From assembly GCA_023846275.1 (NCBI GenBank), contig CM043870.1, positions 15,104,385 through 15,168,384 of the forward strand: a stretch of DNA of 64,000 nt. The letters are read 5' to 3'. Both the position numbers and the translations under genes were made by a program. This document shows positions 36,813 through 48,116 of this stretch, piece by piece; within the stretch, counting starts at the first letter, position 1, and each line of letters opens with the position of its first letter. The notes under the pieces are model-generated. The model worked only from the letters and a program-made list of their open reading frames with translations, searched no databases and was not told the DNA's origin. The stretch is from Vanilla planifolia. Taxonomy: Eukaryota; Streptophyta; Magnoliopsida; Asparagales; Orchidaceae.

Positions 36813-37124
36813 TATAAGCATATAAAAGAAAAAAATCATAATTATTTGATTACAATAATATAGACCTTTAAAAATATTTTTTCTTATAATATATAACATA
36901 ATTTATTCAAAAAAATATTTTATTTCTATAAAATGAATAAAAAATTTACATAAACTATAATTTTTTATAATGTAGACATTAATACATAATGTTTTCTTCT
37001 AATTATGTTATCATTCTTATAAATAAAACATTAAATTATATAATAAATCTAAATGATAATATATATTTTTCATAAATATTATACATTAAAATATGAAACA
37101 TAAGAAAATTCTTAAATATTATTA

Positions 37125-37480
37125 ATTGATGGCTAAAAAGGAGATAATAAAAATAGACATCACTATTCTACAAGAGAGAGTCATTGATTGATAAGAGTAA
37201 AATAAAAAGAAAAATAGAAATAGATTGCGATGAGAAATGATTAAATAAAGTGAAAGAAATGGTTGAACATAAATGAGATAGAAATAACAGATGAAAAGCA
37301 AAAAAGACAGAAAAATGAGAACATAGATAAGGATAAAGAGAGACGCTAAGAAGAATAAAAGAAGATCAAGAATGAAGTGATAAATAATATAATGATAATA
37401 AGAGAGGAGGAAGTGAAAGAATTTGAGAGATATTAAAATAAAGTGAAAAAAGTGAAAGAAATGATTAAATAAAACCTAAA
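37125..37480 (-). repeat. GA-rich block of the unit
   Basis: A full block, with gagagacgctaagaagaata in the centre. Confidence 0.8.
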
Positions 37481-38015
37481 TTGAAATAATTAAACTAATA
37501 GTATTTATTAAATATAACCACATAATATTTAATAACATTGTAAAAACTATATTTGAGGTTAATTATTATTTTCAAATATTACAAATATTTAAATAAAATT
37601 TTTGACTATTAATTGATCATTATTTTGTCATCTATATTTTATGTAATATATAATATAAATATAAATAATATTAAATATTAATGATATAGTTTTAGAGTTC
37701 AAGCATTTTATAATACAATATTACTATAACAAAAACATTCTACACGCATTATTTAATAATTATATAAATGTAAAATAATTTTTCATTATTATAATTGGCA
37801 TAAATTATTTTGTTCAATAATAAACTTTATTAATCTAATTACTTTAATATGTGATATGATTTTTCATATTTATTATTATATAAAATTAATAATAATATGA
37901 TAAAGTTATTTATAATAATTAATTACTAAAAATTTTTAATTATAAATTATCATTTATAATAATTTTTTTTATAGTTAACATGTTATTAAAATCAATTGTC
38001 ATTAAAAATAGATAG

Positions 38016-38090
38016 AACATGAGTGCTTATGAAGATGCCACTTTTTCTAATACTACTCTCACCCAAGCATGCTTAACTTTTGACTTCTAA
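38016..38090 (-). pseudogene. 5S rRNA-like segment 19 (fused to LTR tail)
   Basis: On the minus strand the 3' two thirds are excellent (AAGTTAAGCATGCTTGGGTG, then AGAGTAGTATTAGAAAAAGT). At 38090 it is fused directly to the last 117 bp of an LTR, so the 5' third of the 5S and most of the LTR are gone. Confidence 0.82.
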
Positions 38091-38207
38091 AATAAAACTT
38101 TTCTTATAACTAATTTTTTAAAATAAATAAAAACAAAAAATTTGAAAAAATTATTTAAAACCATAATTCACACTTTTTGTTAGATTAACACACTTCTTTT
38201 CACTTCA
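38091..38207 (+). mobile_element. LTR tail fragment L7 (copy Y of the higher-order repeat)
   Basis: This is the last 117 bp of the LTR (ataattcacactttttgtta, ending CACTTCA), followed by GTGTG in the place of ATATG. The same altered flank (ATGTG-CA) follows the matching LTR at 57648, tying the two together. Confidence 0.8.
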
Positions 38208-38299
38208 GTGTGCATTTTTTAAAAAAATATAATTATTATATACATAAGAATATATCCTAATATCAAAATTTTATTTATAAAAAATTAATAAAAAGTTAA

Positions 38300-38432
38300 G
38301 TGAAAGAGAGAGAAATAGAAAATAAAGTAAGATAAATTAGATAGAGAAGCCAAGAAGAATATAAAAAGAATAAGAATAAGGAGATAAATAACACAATGAT
38401 TATAACGTAGAGAAAGATGTGAGAGAAAATAC
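38300..38432 (-). repeat. GA-rich block, central fragment between junctions j1 and j2
   Basis: Only the middle of a GA block is present (agtgaaagagagagaaatag to gagagaaaatacataataaa). The inverted counterpart is 57430-57575, with identical break positions. Confidence 0.8.
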
Positions 38433-38521
38433 ATAATAAAAATAAATTATAAAATTTATCTTTATCACTAATATTATATGTTAAACTATTCAGTGTGAGA
38501 GATTTTTTTAATATTTTTAAT

Positions 38522-38870
38522 TGATGGGCTAAAAAAAAGATAATGTAGATAGAGAAAACTCTTCCATAAAAGAGAGAGAAAGCCACGCATTAATAAGAGA
38601 AAATATAGAGGAACATAATACTAGAGATTAATAAAAGATAATTTAATGGAGGGGAAAAGAAAAGATAAAACATAAAGTAGAAAAAGGGAATAAATAAAAA
38701 AGTGAAATGTTGAGAGAAATGCGAAAGTAAATCTAGATAGACAAGATTTGGATGCCAAGAAAATGTAAATAGTGAATGAACAATCAAATAAAATAATAAT
38801 AATAACAGAGTTAAAGGTGGGAGACATTGAGATAAAGTATTAAAAATAAAAAATAATTAAATAAAAGTTA
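38522..38870 (-). repeat. GA-rich block of the unit
   Basis: A full block following the short fragment. Two spurious frames (38590-38787 and 38621-38827) overlap on its complement. Confidence 0.8.
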
Positions 38871-39361
38871 AATTTTTATATTTAAACTTATAATAATATT
38901 AAAAATAATAAATTAAACATATATATGTTATTTAATAATAATAAAATATGAAAAATATTTGTGATTTTAAACTACATTATAATATTTCAAAAACTAAAGA
39001 AATTTTTTGACTTTTAATTTAAAAATATTTTATAAATCATTAAAATTAAAAATTTATATAAATAAAAAATAATATAAAAATCAAAATATATTATCATTAT
39101 ATAATGTAAAATAAATAATAAATAGAAACTATATTTAGCATAAATGATATTATTTAGGATTTGAATTACTTTATAATATAAAATCTTTATATTTGAAAAA
39201 TTATACAGTCAATACATACATATATTTATAAACATAAATTAATTCTAGTTTATTATAGCTATTGTATATTATTTTTCTCAATATTAAAGTATGTTAAAAT
39301 TATTAATGTATAATATCATATGATGTGTCATAATTATTATAAAAAAATTATAATAAATAAT

Positions 39362-40930
39362 AAATAATTTATGGGACACAGAGTGTCTCCAAGTGCAAAA
39401 GTCTATGGCTAAGCATAAGCATTATCATAGATTTAGGAAAAATAGTTTGATCGAGATTGGGTCTACCAATTCGAGTTCATAGTGAATTCTTAAACTGGAT
39501 GAAGAAAGGCAGTGGGTTTAACTGGGAAAGATTTGAACAAGATATAAGTACGGGAAGGGTTGAGCATCGATAAACCTGTAAGATATGAGTCTAACAAGAT
39601 GATTAAATCATAAGCACAAAAATTGGGAGCATGCTAGATTAGGTTTGTAGGTTTTACCCTTGTGAAATCTAATGAAGGATAAATAAGTTTCCTCTCATAA
39701 AACATGGGACTATTTTGTGATCAGATGGTGGATATTTCCTTTGCCTTAAAATTGTGATCTTAATCGATCCAATCATCCAGTTAATAAGATCATCAGATAG
39801 TTACTGCTTAATCTACTGTAGCTGACATATCCATTTGATAGTTGTTATCTTGTTTTACTTCATTTGATGACCATTTTTTTTGCTTTTTAAAATAATATAT
39901 TATTGATCTAATGACTAAGATCACCCCTTAAATTCTATGGTCTATATCTAATTTTTGTCTTACCATTGTTTAATTGAATGATCTAGACCCTATCTAACTT
40001 GATCAAATGGCCTTGATCAAATCCAACTTCATCTAACCATCCAAAACCCATCAATTTCTATAGCACTTGAGTTGATGATTGAGATCTCCTCTGTGTTGAT
40101 GCAATGACTCATGTAAATCCTACCTAATGGTTGAACCATCAGTCGTTATTATGCCGTTCTAGCAGCCATTTAGGAATAATGTTTTAAGATCTTTTTAAGC
40201 TATTTGAAAGTTTCTTTTGTAATAGATGTTCACTCACTTTCTAATGATTATGACAAATAGTTTTCTATAAACACAAAACCAATGTAGATGAAATGACTAA
40301 TAAATGTGAACAAGATTTTAGCATCTCAAAAAAAGCTACATCATATTCTACTTGAATGCACTCATAGCACCTTTGGCTTATCACAACTTAAAATTTGAAA
40401 TTCTTTCATTTAAGCTTAATTCTTCTAAGCTTCGATTTTCTTAATTATTTTCTTACTTTTTACCTTTCATATAATCTTTCTTTACTGTATTTTCATTTTT
40501 CTTTTTGGTTAGACAATCTACCATTTTGGAAAGCTTGAGTTTGATTTGATCTCATAAAAAATTGTGTTATAGTTTACTTTGTTAAAGCCTAAGTAATGGT
40601 TGAACCAACAAAAGCTAGCAAGTTCAAATTAAACTATAAGAAAAATTTTCAAATTATAATTCTTTTTTAATTAAATTTTTTTTTTACCTCAATTAGGGAT
40701 GGACATAGCTTCTAATTTGAACCAAACCTCCTAAAAAGTTTTGTGTACCATTTTATCTTTTATTTTCATTATAAAAGTAATAATTTATTATGCTTGTAAA
40801 AAAGTTTTTTAAAAACATAAATTTTTTTATAAGAAGTTTTTTAAAATAAATGCAATAAAAAATTAACAAAAACAATTTTAAAAAATTATTCATCCTATAT
40901 TCTTAGATTAACAAACTCATTTTCACTTTA
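39362..40930 (+). mobile_element. Solo-LTR-like element, copy L8 (copy Z, 5'-truncated)
   Basis: Pre-5S spacer is fused at about 39362 into the LTR near its ttatgccacat phrase. The first 700 bp or so of the LTR and the 5S are lost. The 3' end ...CACTTTA is at 40930, followed by ATAAG (decayed ATATG). The diagnostic ccaagtgcaaaagtctatgg is shared with 54884-56517. The TATA box of other copies is mutated (aatctaatgaagga). Confidence 0.85.
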
Positions 40931-41169
40931 ATAAGAACTTTTAAAAAACTTATTCTTATTATATATGTCATATAATGTTCTATTATAAATATTATATTTA
41001 TATAAAATTAATAAAACATTATACAAACTATTATTATTAATATCATAAACATTAATATAATTACTTTAAATAAAAAATTAATATCTATATTATATACAAA
41101 TAATAAATGCATATTTAGCATAAATATTTTGAATTAAACTCAACAACCTTAGAGATTTCTAAAATAGAA

Positions 41170-41535
41170 TTAATTGATGGGCTAAAATAGAGATATTGGA
41201 GATGAAGATAATAATTCCATAAGATAAAGAAAAAGAAATTTATTGATAAGAGTAATGTCGAGAAAAGAAAATTGTAAGAGATAGACATAAAAGTAGATTT
41301 AATGAAGAGGAAAAGAAAATAGTTAACATAGAAGAGATAAAAAGAATAAATAAATAAAAAAGGGAGAAATAAGAAATTAGAGAAAGATAAAGGAGAAAGA
41401 GAGGCTAAGAAAATTATTAGAAGATAAGGAATAGAAAACTAATAAAGAAGTGTAATAAGAGAGAATTAAGTGAGCGAATATGATAGATAATAAAATAGAC
41501 AAAAGAGTGAAAAAACTAATTAAATAAAATATAAA
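41170..41535 (-). repeat. GA-rich block of the unit
   Basis: A full block (gagatattggagatgaagat onward). The inverted counterpart is 54275-54630. Confidence 0.8.
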
Positions 41536-42153
41536 TCATAAAAATTAAACTTATAATATTAATTAAATACAACAACATAGTCATATATAATATTTAAAAA
41601 GAATAAAATACATAATTGTTTGAGGTTTATTATTATTTTAGTATTTTAAAAACTTTCAAGAATATTTTGACTACTAATATTCTATTAGTTTATTTATAAT
41701 TAAAATTGAAATTTATTTAAAAAATAAATAATATAATAATTCTAATTTGTTATATTTTAATGATTTAATTAATATATTCAATATAAATAATATTAAATGT
41801 TATTAATATAGATTTAAAGTTACAATATTCTATAATATGATATTATAATATTTAAAAGATTATATACACATCATACACACACCTCTATAAATATAAATTA
41901 ACTCTTATTTTATATAATTAGTATAAGTTATTTTGCTTAATATTAAAATTTATAAAAGTTATTATTTTATTATATCATATGATGTGTTATATCTATTTTT
42001 ATGTAAAATAAAAAAATAATATATAAAGTTATTATTAACAATTAATTAACAAAATAATAATTATAAACTATTATTTATAATAATTATATTATTTTACAAT
42101 AATATTTTATTAAAAAATGATCATTCATTAGAAAATGGAATATGAAAACATAT

Positions 42154-42222
42154 TTTCAACTCGATGACAACTGAAGAGTTAATTGTGCCAATACTTTGGA
42201 GTTCTAATTAGATTTAGTTCTA
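42154..42222 (-). pseudogene. 5S rRNA-like remnant 20
   Basis: The altered 3' end tttcaactcgatgacaactg is followed by a deletion and then ACTTTGGAGTTCTAATTAGA. The counterpart at 53573 shares the same odd end but keeps the middle, so the deletion came after the block duplication. Confidence 0.7.
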
Positions 42223-42507
42223 AAATTTTGAAAACTATCAAATATACAAAAAATTTTAAAAAATTATGCTTATTTTATATGCCATAATATTACTTAAAAT
42301 AAATACTTTTATTTATATTAAATTAATAAAAATTTATTTGAACTAATATTCTTTATAGCATATTCATTAGTAAATTAGATTTTTCTTAATTATGTTATCA
42401 TTTTCATAAATAAAAGAACTGAATAATGTATTAAATATAAATGATAAAAATATGTTATTATCATAAATACCATGAAACTTGAGAGATTTCTTGCATATTA
42501 TTAATAT

Positions 42508-42870
42508 GATGGGTTGAGAAAGAGATCATAATGATAGAAATAACTATTGTATAAGAGAGAAAAAGTCATAAATTCATTAGAGAAAATTAGAGAAGAAAAT
42601 AATAATAAAATTTGATGAGAAATTTTTAAATTATGAGATAAAAAAAGAATATAGAGGAGATAGAGAGAATAAATAAAAAAAGTGAATAAGAAAGGTAAAT
42701 GAGAAGGTAAAGAATGGTAGTTGAAAGTTGGAGAAAAGCCATATATAACAAGATAGATAATGAAGAAACAAACAAGCAAATGATAATTAAGGAGAGTAGG
42801 AAGTGAGAGAATGGGAGAGACATTAAGATAAAGTTAAAAAAAGAGAGAAATAATTAAATAAAAGTTTAAA
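42508..42870 (-). repeat. GA-rich block of the unit
   Basis: A full block. Overlapping spurious frames 42501-42779 and 42626-42823 lie on the complement. The inverted counterpart is 52918-53270. Confidence 0.8.
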
Positions 42871-43034
42871 TTTAACAATTAAACTTTTTATATTTATAAA
42901 ATATGACAAGATAATCATATTCCATATTTTATAATAATAAAATATCAAAAATATTTGAAGTTTATTATTATTTTAAAATATTATAAATATATAAGGAATT
43001 TTTTATCTATTAAAATTATATTATTTTAATAATA

Positions 43035-43125
43035 ATTAAAAATTTAAAAAATTGATTAACTTTTTTAAAAACTTTTTAAAAACTTCATTTTGTTGAAGAA
43101 AATTAACTTTTTAAAAACTTTTTAA
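43035..43125. repeat. 5S-deletion junction with local duplication
   Basis: The phrase attaactttttaaaaacttt occurs twice in near-identical form around a ttttgttgaagaaaa segment. The 5S present in the inverted counterpart (52174) is absent, so deletion and a small duplication happened at the same place. Confidence 0.65.
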
Positions 43126-43284
43126 ATTGTTTAAGATAAACATTTTTATTTAATCTTTTATTTTGTTATTATTCTTATAAATTAAAAATTAAATTATGTA
43201 ACAAATATAAATAATAAAATTTATATTTAATATAAATATTATACATTAAACAGTATAACATGAGAGATTTCTTTAATATTATTA

Positions 43285-43490
43285 ATTGATTAATTAGAAA
43301 AGAGATAATAAGAGATGGAGAAATACAAAGATTTATTATCAAAAAATAAAGGAAATAATAATAGAGAGACATCAGATATGATTGAATGAAGAGAGAAAAA
43401 AGAGAGAACATAAAGGAGGAAAAGATGCCAAGAAAGATATAGGGATAGACAATAAAAAGACAAATAAAAGAATAATAATGGAAGAGAGAT
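43285..43490 (-). repeat. GA-rich block fused to a 5S end (junction jX)
   Basis: The block stops at about 43487 and runs straight into the first bases of a 5S (gagatctagcaatataagat). About 1 kb of spacer and most of the 5S are skipped. The same fusion occurs at about 51724 in inverted orientation. Confidence 0.8.
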
Positions 43491-43518
43491 CTAGCAATAT
43501 AAGATTAGTGTGGTCACA
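43487..43518 (-). pseudogene. 5S rRNA-like remnant 21
   Basis: Only the first 30 or so bases of the gene remain on the minus strand (GTGACCACACTAATCTTATA, then GATCTC), fused to a GA block. Confidence 0.7.
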
Positions 43519-43607
43519 TATGCATACAAATGATAGAACTATTTTTGTGTGATTATTGATTTGAAGATATTGTACCATTTCTAAAATTCTCTAAATTATC
43601 AAAAATT

Positions 43608-45612
43608 TGTTTGGTCACCCTTGTGTTTTAGGTGTCAAGCCTTAATTATTTAGCCTCTTGCTCAAATGAGCATATTTAGTGTGAAATAGGTTTACATGTA
43701 GAAAACAAGATATACATATTCAACGTAGTGAACATAAGATATTCAAAGCTCCTTGATGTGTTCAACAAACTTCAAAGATTGAAAGACATGTGAATAGGAT
43801 TCAATAAGGCTTTGTTTTGTAATAAAATAGAATATTAGCTTGATAATTTCAAGGCACCTTTCTTTTGTGTTAAGTTTAATTAAAATTTAGGTACTGAAAT
43901 TATTTAATCATCTCCTAAAATTCGTAAACAAATAAGATTCAATTTTTAAATCTGTTAATTCTTTTCTTGGTTTCAAATCCTGCTAAAACTATTCAATGTT
44001 TTAACATAATTCTATTTTTGAATGGGTATTTCCATGTTTAAATAATACTTTTTTGTTATTAGAGAATTATCTAAGTTGATTGTTAAATTTTGATTACATG
44101 AAGAAAGAAATAAATAAATAAATAATATGCCACATTCTATGTTATGTAGATTATTAAATCTTGATTACATCAAAATAATAATCCTATTAACATTTTTATA
44201 ACTAAATAAATAAAGAAAATGTGCCATCGAAAGATGTTGCTGAATTTATGTCTCGTGAAGAGCTTAAGACGAAGCATAGGCTCAAGAAAAATTGTCAAAT
44301 CTAGAATTGGTTGACATATTGTGACTCATGGTGAATTCCTTAACCAGATAGGGAAAAGAATTGGATTGCACCAAGAATCATTCAAACCAAACATAAATAT
44401 GGGATGGGTTAAACATGGATAAAGCCATAAGATACTAGTCTACTAAGTTGATTAAATCTCAAGCACACAATTGGGGAGCCAACCAAAATTATGTTGGTAG
44501 ATTATAGGTAGGTGAATATTTATAAAGGACAAATAAATTTCCATCTTATAATGTAGGACAACATCCCTTAAGAGAGTTTCCAACAAAAACTCAAAACATT
44601 CTACACAATTCGATAGTACAATAGTGGTCGCCTAAGCCTTTAAAAAGAGATCGTCTACATGTTTAAAAAGGACTTAATTGTCAGACTTCATAAGATGAAT
44701 ATTTTTATTTCCTTATTTTGAAATGCTTTATCATCTATTTCATGATCTAGATCTCTCTTATTTGAATCCTCTAGTCGATTGATCCTTATTTTTATCATTA
44801 ATTAATCAAACAAACTAAATGCCATCTGACTTGATCGAATGGCCCCTATCAAATGTAGCATGATTTAATCATCCAAAACTAATCCATTGTTACAACACTT
44901 CAGCAAAGAGTTGGGATCCCCTTTGTGACAATCCAAAGGTTATAGTATGTTGTACCTAACAGCTAAACAACTAGCTATTATTATGTCACCACAATAACTA
45001 TTATGAAGAATATTTTAAGATCGTTTTAAGCCATTTGAAAGCTGCTTTTGTAACAACTTTTCACTCACTTTGTAATGGTAATAAGAGATATTGTTTTATA
45101 AATGCTAACAATTATGAATGAAAAGGTTAATGAACATAAACAAGATTTTAACTTCTACAAAAAGACCAACATCATATTCTATTGACAAAAATTTCATCTG
45201 ACAGAACCTATGACTTTCGTCTACTTGGAATTTCAAATTCTTTGAACTAAAACAAATTCTTCTGAGCTTTCATTTTCTTAATTATTTTCTTAATTTTGAT
45301 CTTTTCATGCATTTTACATTCATAAATGATCATAGGTAAGTTTTCATTTTTATCAAATATTTTTTTGTTGTATGTTGGTTAAAGCTTTAGTTTCAGTTTG
45401 AACTCATAAAAACTGTGTTAAGGTTGACCTTGTAAAAGCTAAGGCAATAGTTGAACCTATAAAGGAAAGTATGTTAGTGTAAATTGTATGGAAAAAAAAT
45501 ATTGTTATAATTATTTTACTAATGGAGTTTTTTCAATGTCACTTAGGTGTAGAATAAGTTAAAACAATAATTCACAACTATTTGTGGAATTAACACACTC
45601 ATTTTCACTTAA
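43608..45612 (+). mobile_element. Solo-LTR-like element, copy L9 (copy X)
   Basis: It runs from TGTTTGGTCACCC at 43608 to ...CACTTAA at 45612, followed by AAATA in place of ATATG. It keeps two copies of the 165-bp segment (about 44070-44150 and 44151-44270, both shortened) and TATAAAG at 44521. A deletion near 45552 removes about 200 bp of the 3' third. The variant cacttaggtgt at about 45540 is shared with the inverted LTR at 59955 (cccaagtg on the plus strand), where other copies read caattgagggt. Confidence 0.86.
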
Positions 45613-45740
45613 AAATACATTTTTTAAAAAATGTATGCTTATTACTTATGTCATAATAAATTCTAATATCAATTTTTTTTAATATAATTAATAAAATTTA
45701 CTTCAATTTTTATCTTCTATAACATAAACATTAACATATG

Positions 45741-45827
45741 ACACTCATCCTAATACTATTGTCACCTAATCATTCTTAAGTTTGAACTTCTAATTAGACT
45801 TATTATGATAATTCTGGTGTGGCAACA
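45741..45827 (-). pseudogene. 5S rRNA-like segment 22 (3' end lost)
   Basis: Post-5S spacer (taacataaacattaacatat) is joined straight to box C of a 5S (GATGAGTG on the minus strand), so the 3' end and all pre-5S spacer are missing. The same fusion is at 59824. The middle reads AACTTAAGAATGATTAGGTG. Confidence 0.8.
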
Positions 45828-45920
45828 CATGCATAGAAATGACAACAAATCAAAGTTGTGTTACTATTATCTTGAAAGTAATAATCCATTTCTAAAATTT
45901 TCTAAATTGTGAAGCATATG

Positions 45921-47190
45921 TGATTGGTCAAACTTGTGTTTAATTGGTTAAGTATGAAATATTTAGCCTTTTATCCTAATGAGCTTGTTTATTGTGAAAT
46001 AGCTTTACTTGTAAATAACAAGCTAAATATTTCGCGCATGGTGAAATACGACATTCAAAGCAGCTTTGAGTGTTCAACATGCTTAAAAAATTGATGACAT
46101 ACAGATCAATTTTGACAAGTTTTTTTACTATAAAATAGATTGTTAATTAATTTATTTGAAGGCACTCTCCTTTCTTATTAATTTCAAATCATATTCTGGC
46201 ATCTAATTTTTTTATCATCTCCTAGATTTAAAAAATGAATAGGATTCAATTTTTAAAAAATATATTTTCTTTGTTCATACCTTAAATCAAAAATTGATTT
46301 TAACATAATCCTATTTGTGAATCATTCTTTGTTTCGTTAAAAAATAATTTTGTATTTTTTTTACATTATGTATTACTTTGATTGTTAAATATTAATTACA
46401 CCAATAAATAATTTTATTTAAATTTTTCTTAAGCTGAGCCTAATCTGAGCATGGCACTATTTTATGTTTTAAAAAAATTATATGTTAGGTTGATTATTAA
46501 AACTAGATTACATAAAAAAATTACTATAATACTTTTTATATTTAAATAAATTAAAACATTTTATGCCACATCCAAGATTGAGCATAAACATAGTGTCAGG
46601 AGAAATAGTTAGATCCACATCAATTCTACCCACTTTAATTCATGATGAATTCCTTAACATGTTGGTGAAAGGCATTAGATTGAATCAGGAGGTATTTGAA
46701 AAGAATTGAAGTATGGCTGGGGTTAAACATGGATAAATGCATAAAATTCGAGTCCACCCTAATGATTAAATCTCGGGAAAAAAATGGAAAGCCAACAAAT
46801 ATTAGGTTTACTAATTACACGAAGGCAAATGCTTACAAAGACAATAATTTTCCACAACTGAAATATCGGACTATGTCCCTTTTGATAGTCTTAATTAAAA
46901 ATTGGCAATGCTCAGGGTTGTCTGATCGTGCATTTTTTTCTACTGCATGGTACAGATTGCCTCTATCTATAAATAATGACCTTAATCAATCCATCATCCA
47001 TTTGATAAGTTAATCAAGACGTTAGTGCCTCGTCAACTATAACCGATTTAACCATCTGAAGGGTCATTATCTCATCCGACTTCATCAAATGGCTATTTCT
47101 TTTTTTGGTTTTTGAAATAATCTATCCTTGAATTGATAACAAAGATCTCTCTCGTTTGAATCGTATGATCTAGATCTAATTCCAATTTTA
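45921..47190 (+). mobile_element. Solo-LTR-like element, copy L10 (copy Y, 3'-truncated)
   Basis: It starts TGATTGGTCAAAC at 45921 after ATATG at 45916-45920. It has two copies of the 165-bp segment (about 46340-46470 and 46471-46600). The variant ccttaacatgttggtgaaag, unlike ttaaaccagatggggaaagg elsewhere, is shared with 57648-59718. The TATA box is lost (gcttacaaag). At about 47190 it stops in the middle, at ccaatttta, and pre-5S spacer resumes. The 105-codon frame 46696-47013 inside it has no recognisable domain. Confidence 0.85.
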
Positions 47191-47284
47191 ATGGTAATTT
47201 CGAACAATCATTTGTAGTAATTTTTTTACAAAATCATTTTATTAAAAAAATTGTCTTTCATAGAAAACAATGCTATAAAAAAAT

Positions 47285-47400
47285 ATGCACAATATTGTGA
47301 CATTTAAAAAGGTCACCGATCACAGTACTACTCTCACCTAAGCATGCTTAACTTTTGAGTTCCAACCAAATCCAATGCTAAAATGCTTGTGTGGTGGAAC
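47285..47400 (-). pseudogene. 5S rRNA-like segment 23
   Basis: Full length. The minus strand shows TTGGAACTCAAAAGTTAAGC followed by ATGCTTAGGTGAGAGTAGTA and CTGTGATCGGTGACC. This is a well-preserved central region. Confidence 0.88.
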
Positions 47401-47754
47401 ATGTATACAAAAGAAAAAAAATCATAGTTGTGTGATTATTTTTTTGACGAAAATGGACAATTTCTAAAATTTTCTAAATTATCAAGCCTATACACTTTTA
47501 GTAAAATTATGTTTGATATATCATAATATATTATAATATAATTATTTTATTTAAAGAAATTTAATAAATAATTAAATAACTATTATTTTCAAAAAAGTAG
47601 ACAACTTTAAGTGAAAGTTTCTTTCATTATGTTACCTTTCTTAAAAATTAAAAATTAAATTATGTAAAAAATATCTATAACAAAATATATATTTATCATA
47701 TATAGTATATTTTTAACTATACAATACTAGAGATTTATTAAATATTCTTAATTG

Positions 47755-48095
47755 ATGGATTTAAAAAAAATATAATTGAGTTAGACAAGATTATTCTATA
47801 AAAGCGAAAAGACATGGATTTAAAAGAACAAAAAATGGAAAATAATAATCAAGTTAAACGAGGGACGATTTAATGAAGATGAAGAGAAAAGAAAGAACAT
47901 AAACAAGATAAAGAATAAACAAATGAGTTAAACAAAGAAAAATGAGAAAGTAGAGAAAGATAAAGGAGTGAGAGAGGCTATGAATAACACAAAGAGATAG
48001 AGAATTAAGACAAAAATAAAAGAGAAATAATGAGAGAGAGACAAGAAAATGTGAGAATGTGTTAAAGAGAAGTAAATGAGAAAAATAATTTAATA
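47755..48095 (-). repeat. GA-rich block of the unit
   Basis: A full block. It is the last array sequence before the 48117-50107 insert, and the spurious frame 47854-48135 lies on its complement. Confidence 0.8.
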
Positions 48096-48116
48096 AAACT
48101 TTGCAAAATGAAAATG

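Larger units (their letters stand above)
38091..47190 (+). repeat. Higher-order repeat, copy A (period about 10 kb)
   Basis: This segment contains, in order: LTR Y tail; junction j1 at about 38290 (spacer into the middle of a GA block); j2 at about 38432 (GA block back into spacer); j3 at about 39362 (5S lost, spacer into LTR Z); a decayed 5S at 42154; junction jX at about 43487 (GA block into the end of a 5S); LTR X 43608-45612; a spacer-into-5S junction at 45741; LTR Y 45921-47190. The same six junctions occur in 50985-61122 in inverted orientation and the same cyclic order. The copies are clearly diverged by eye and have private deletions, so the duplication is not recent. Confidence 0.82.

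Noticed and set aside
6462-38870. CRISPR-like array suggested by regular spacing
   Set aside because: The repeated unit is about 1.4 kb, diverged, and of plant 5S origin. There are no short identical repeats with unique spacers and no cas genes.
46696-47013. Open frame of 105 codons with ordinary amino-acid composition
   Set aside because: It lies wholly inside LTR copy L10. Other LTR copies do not keep this frame open and no domain is recognisable.
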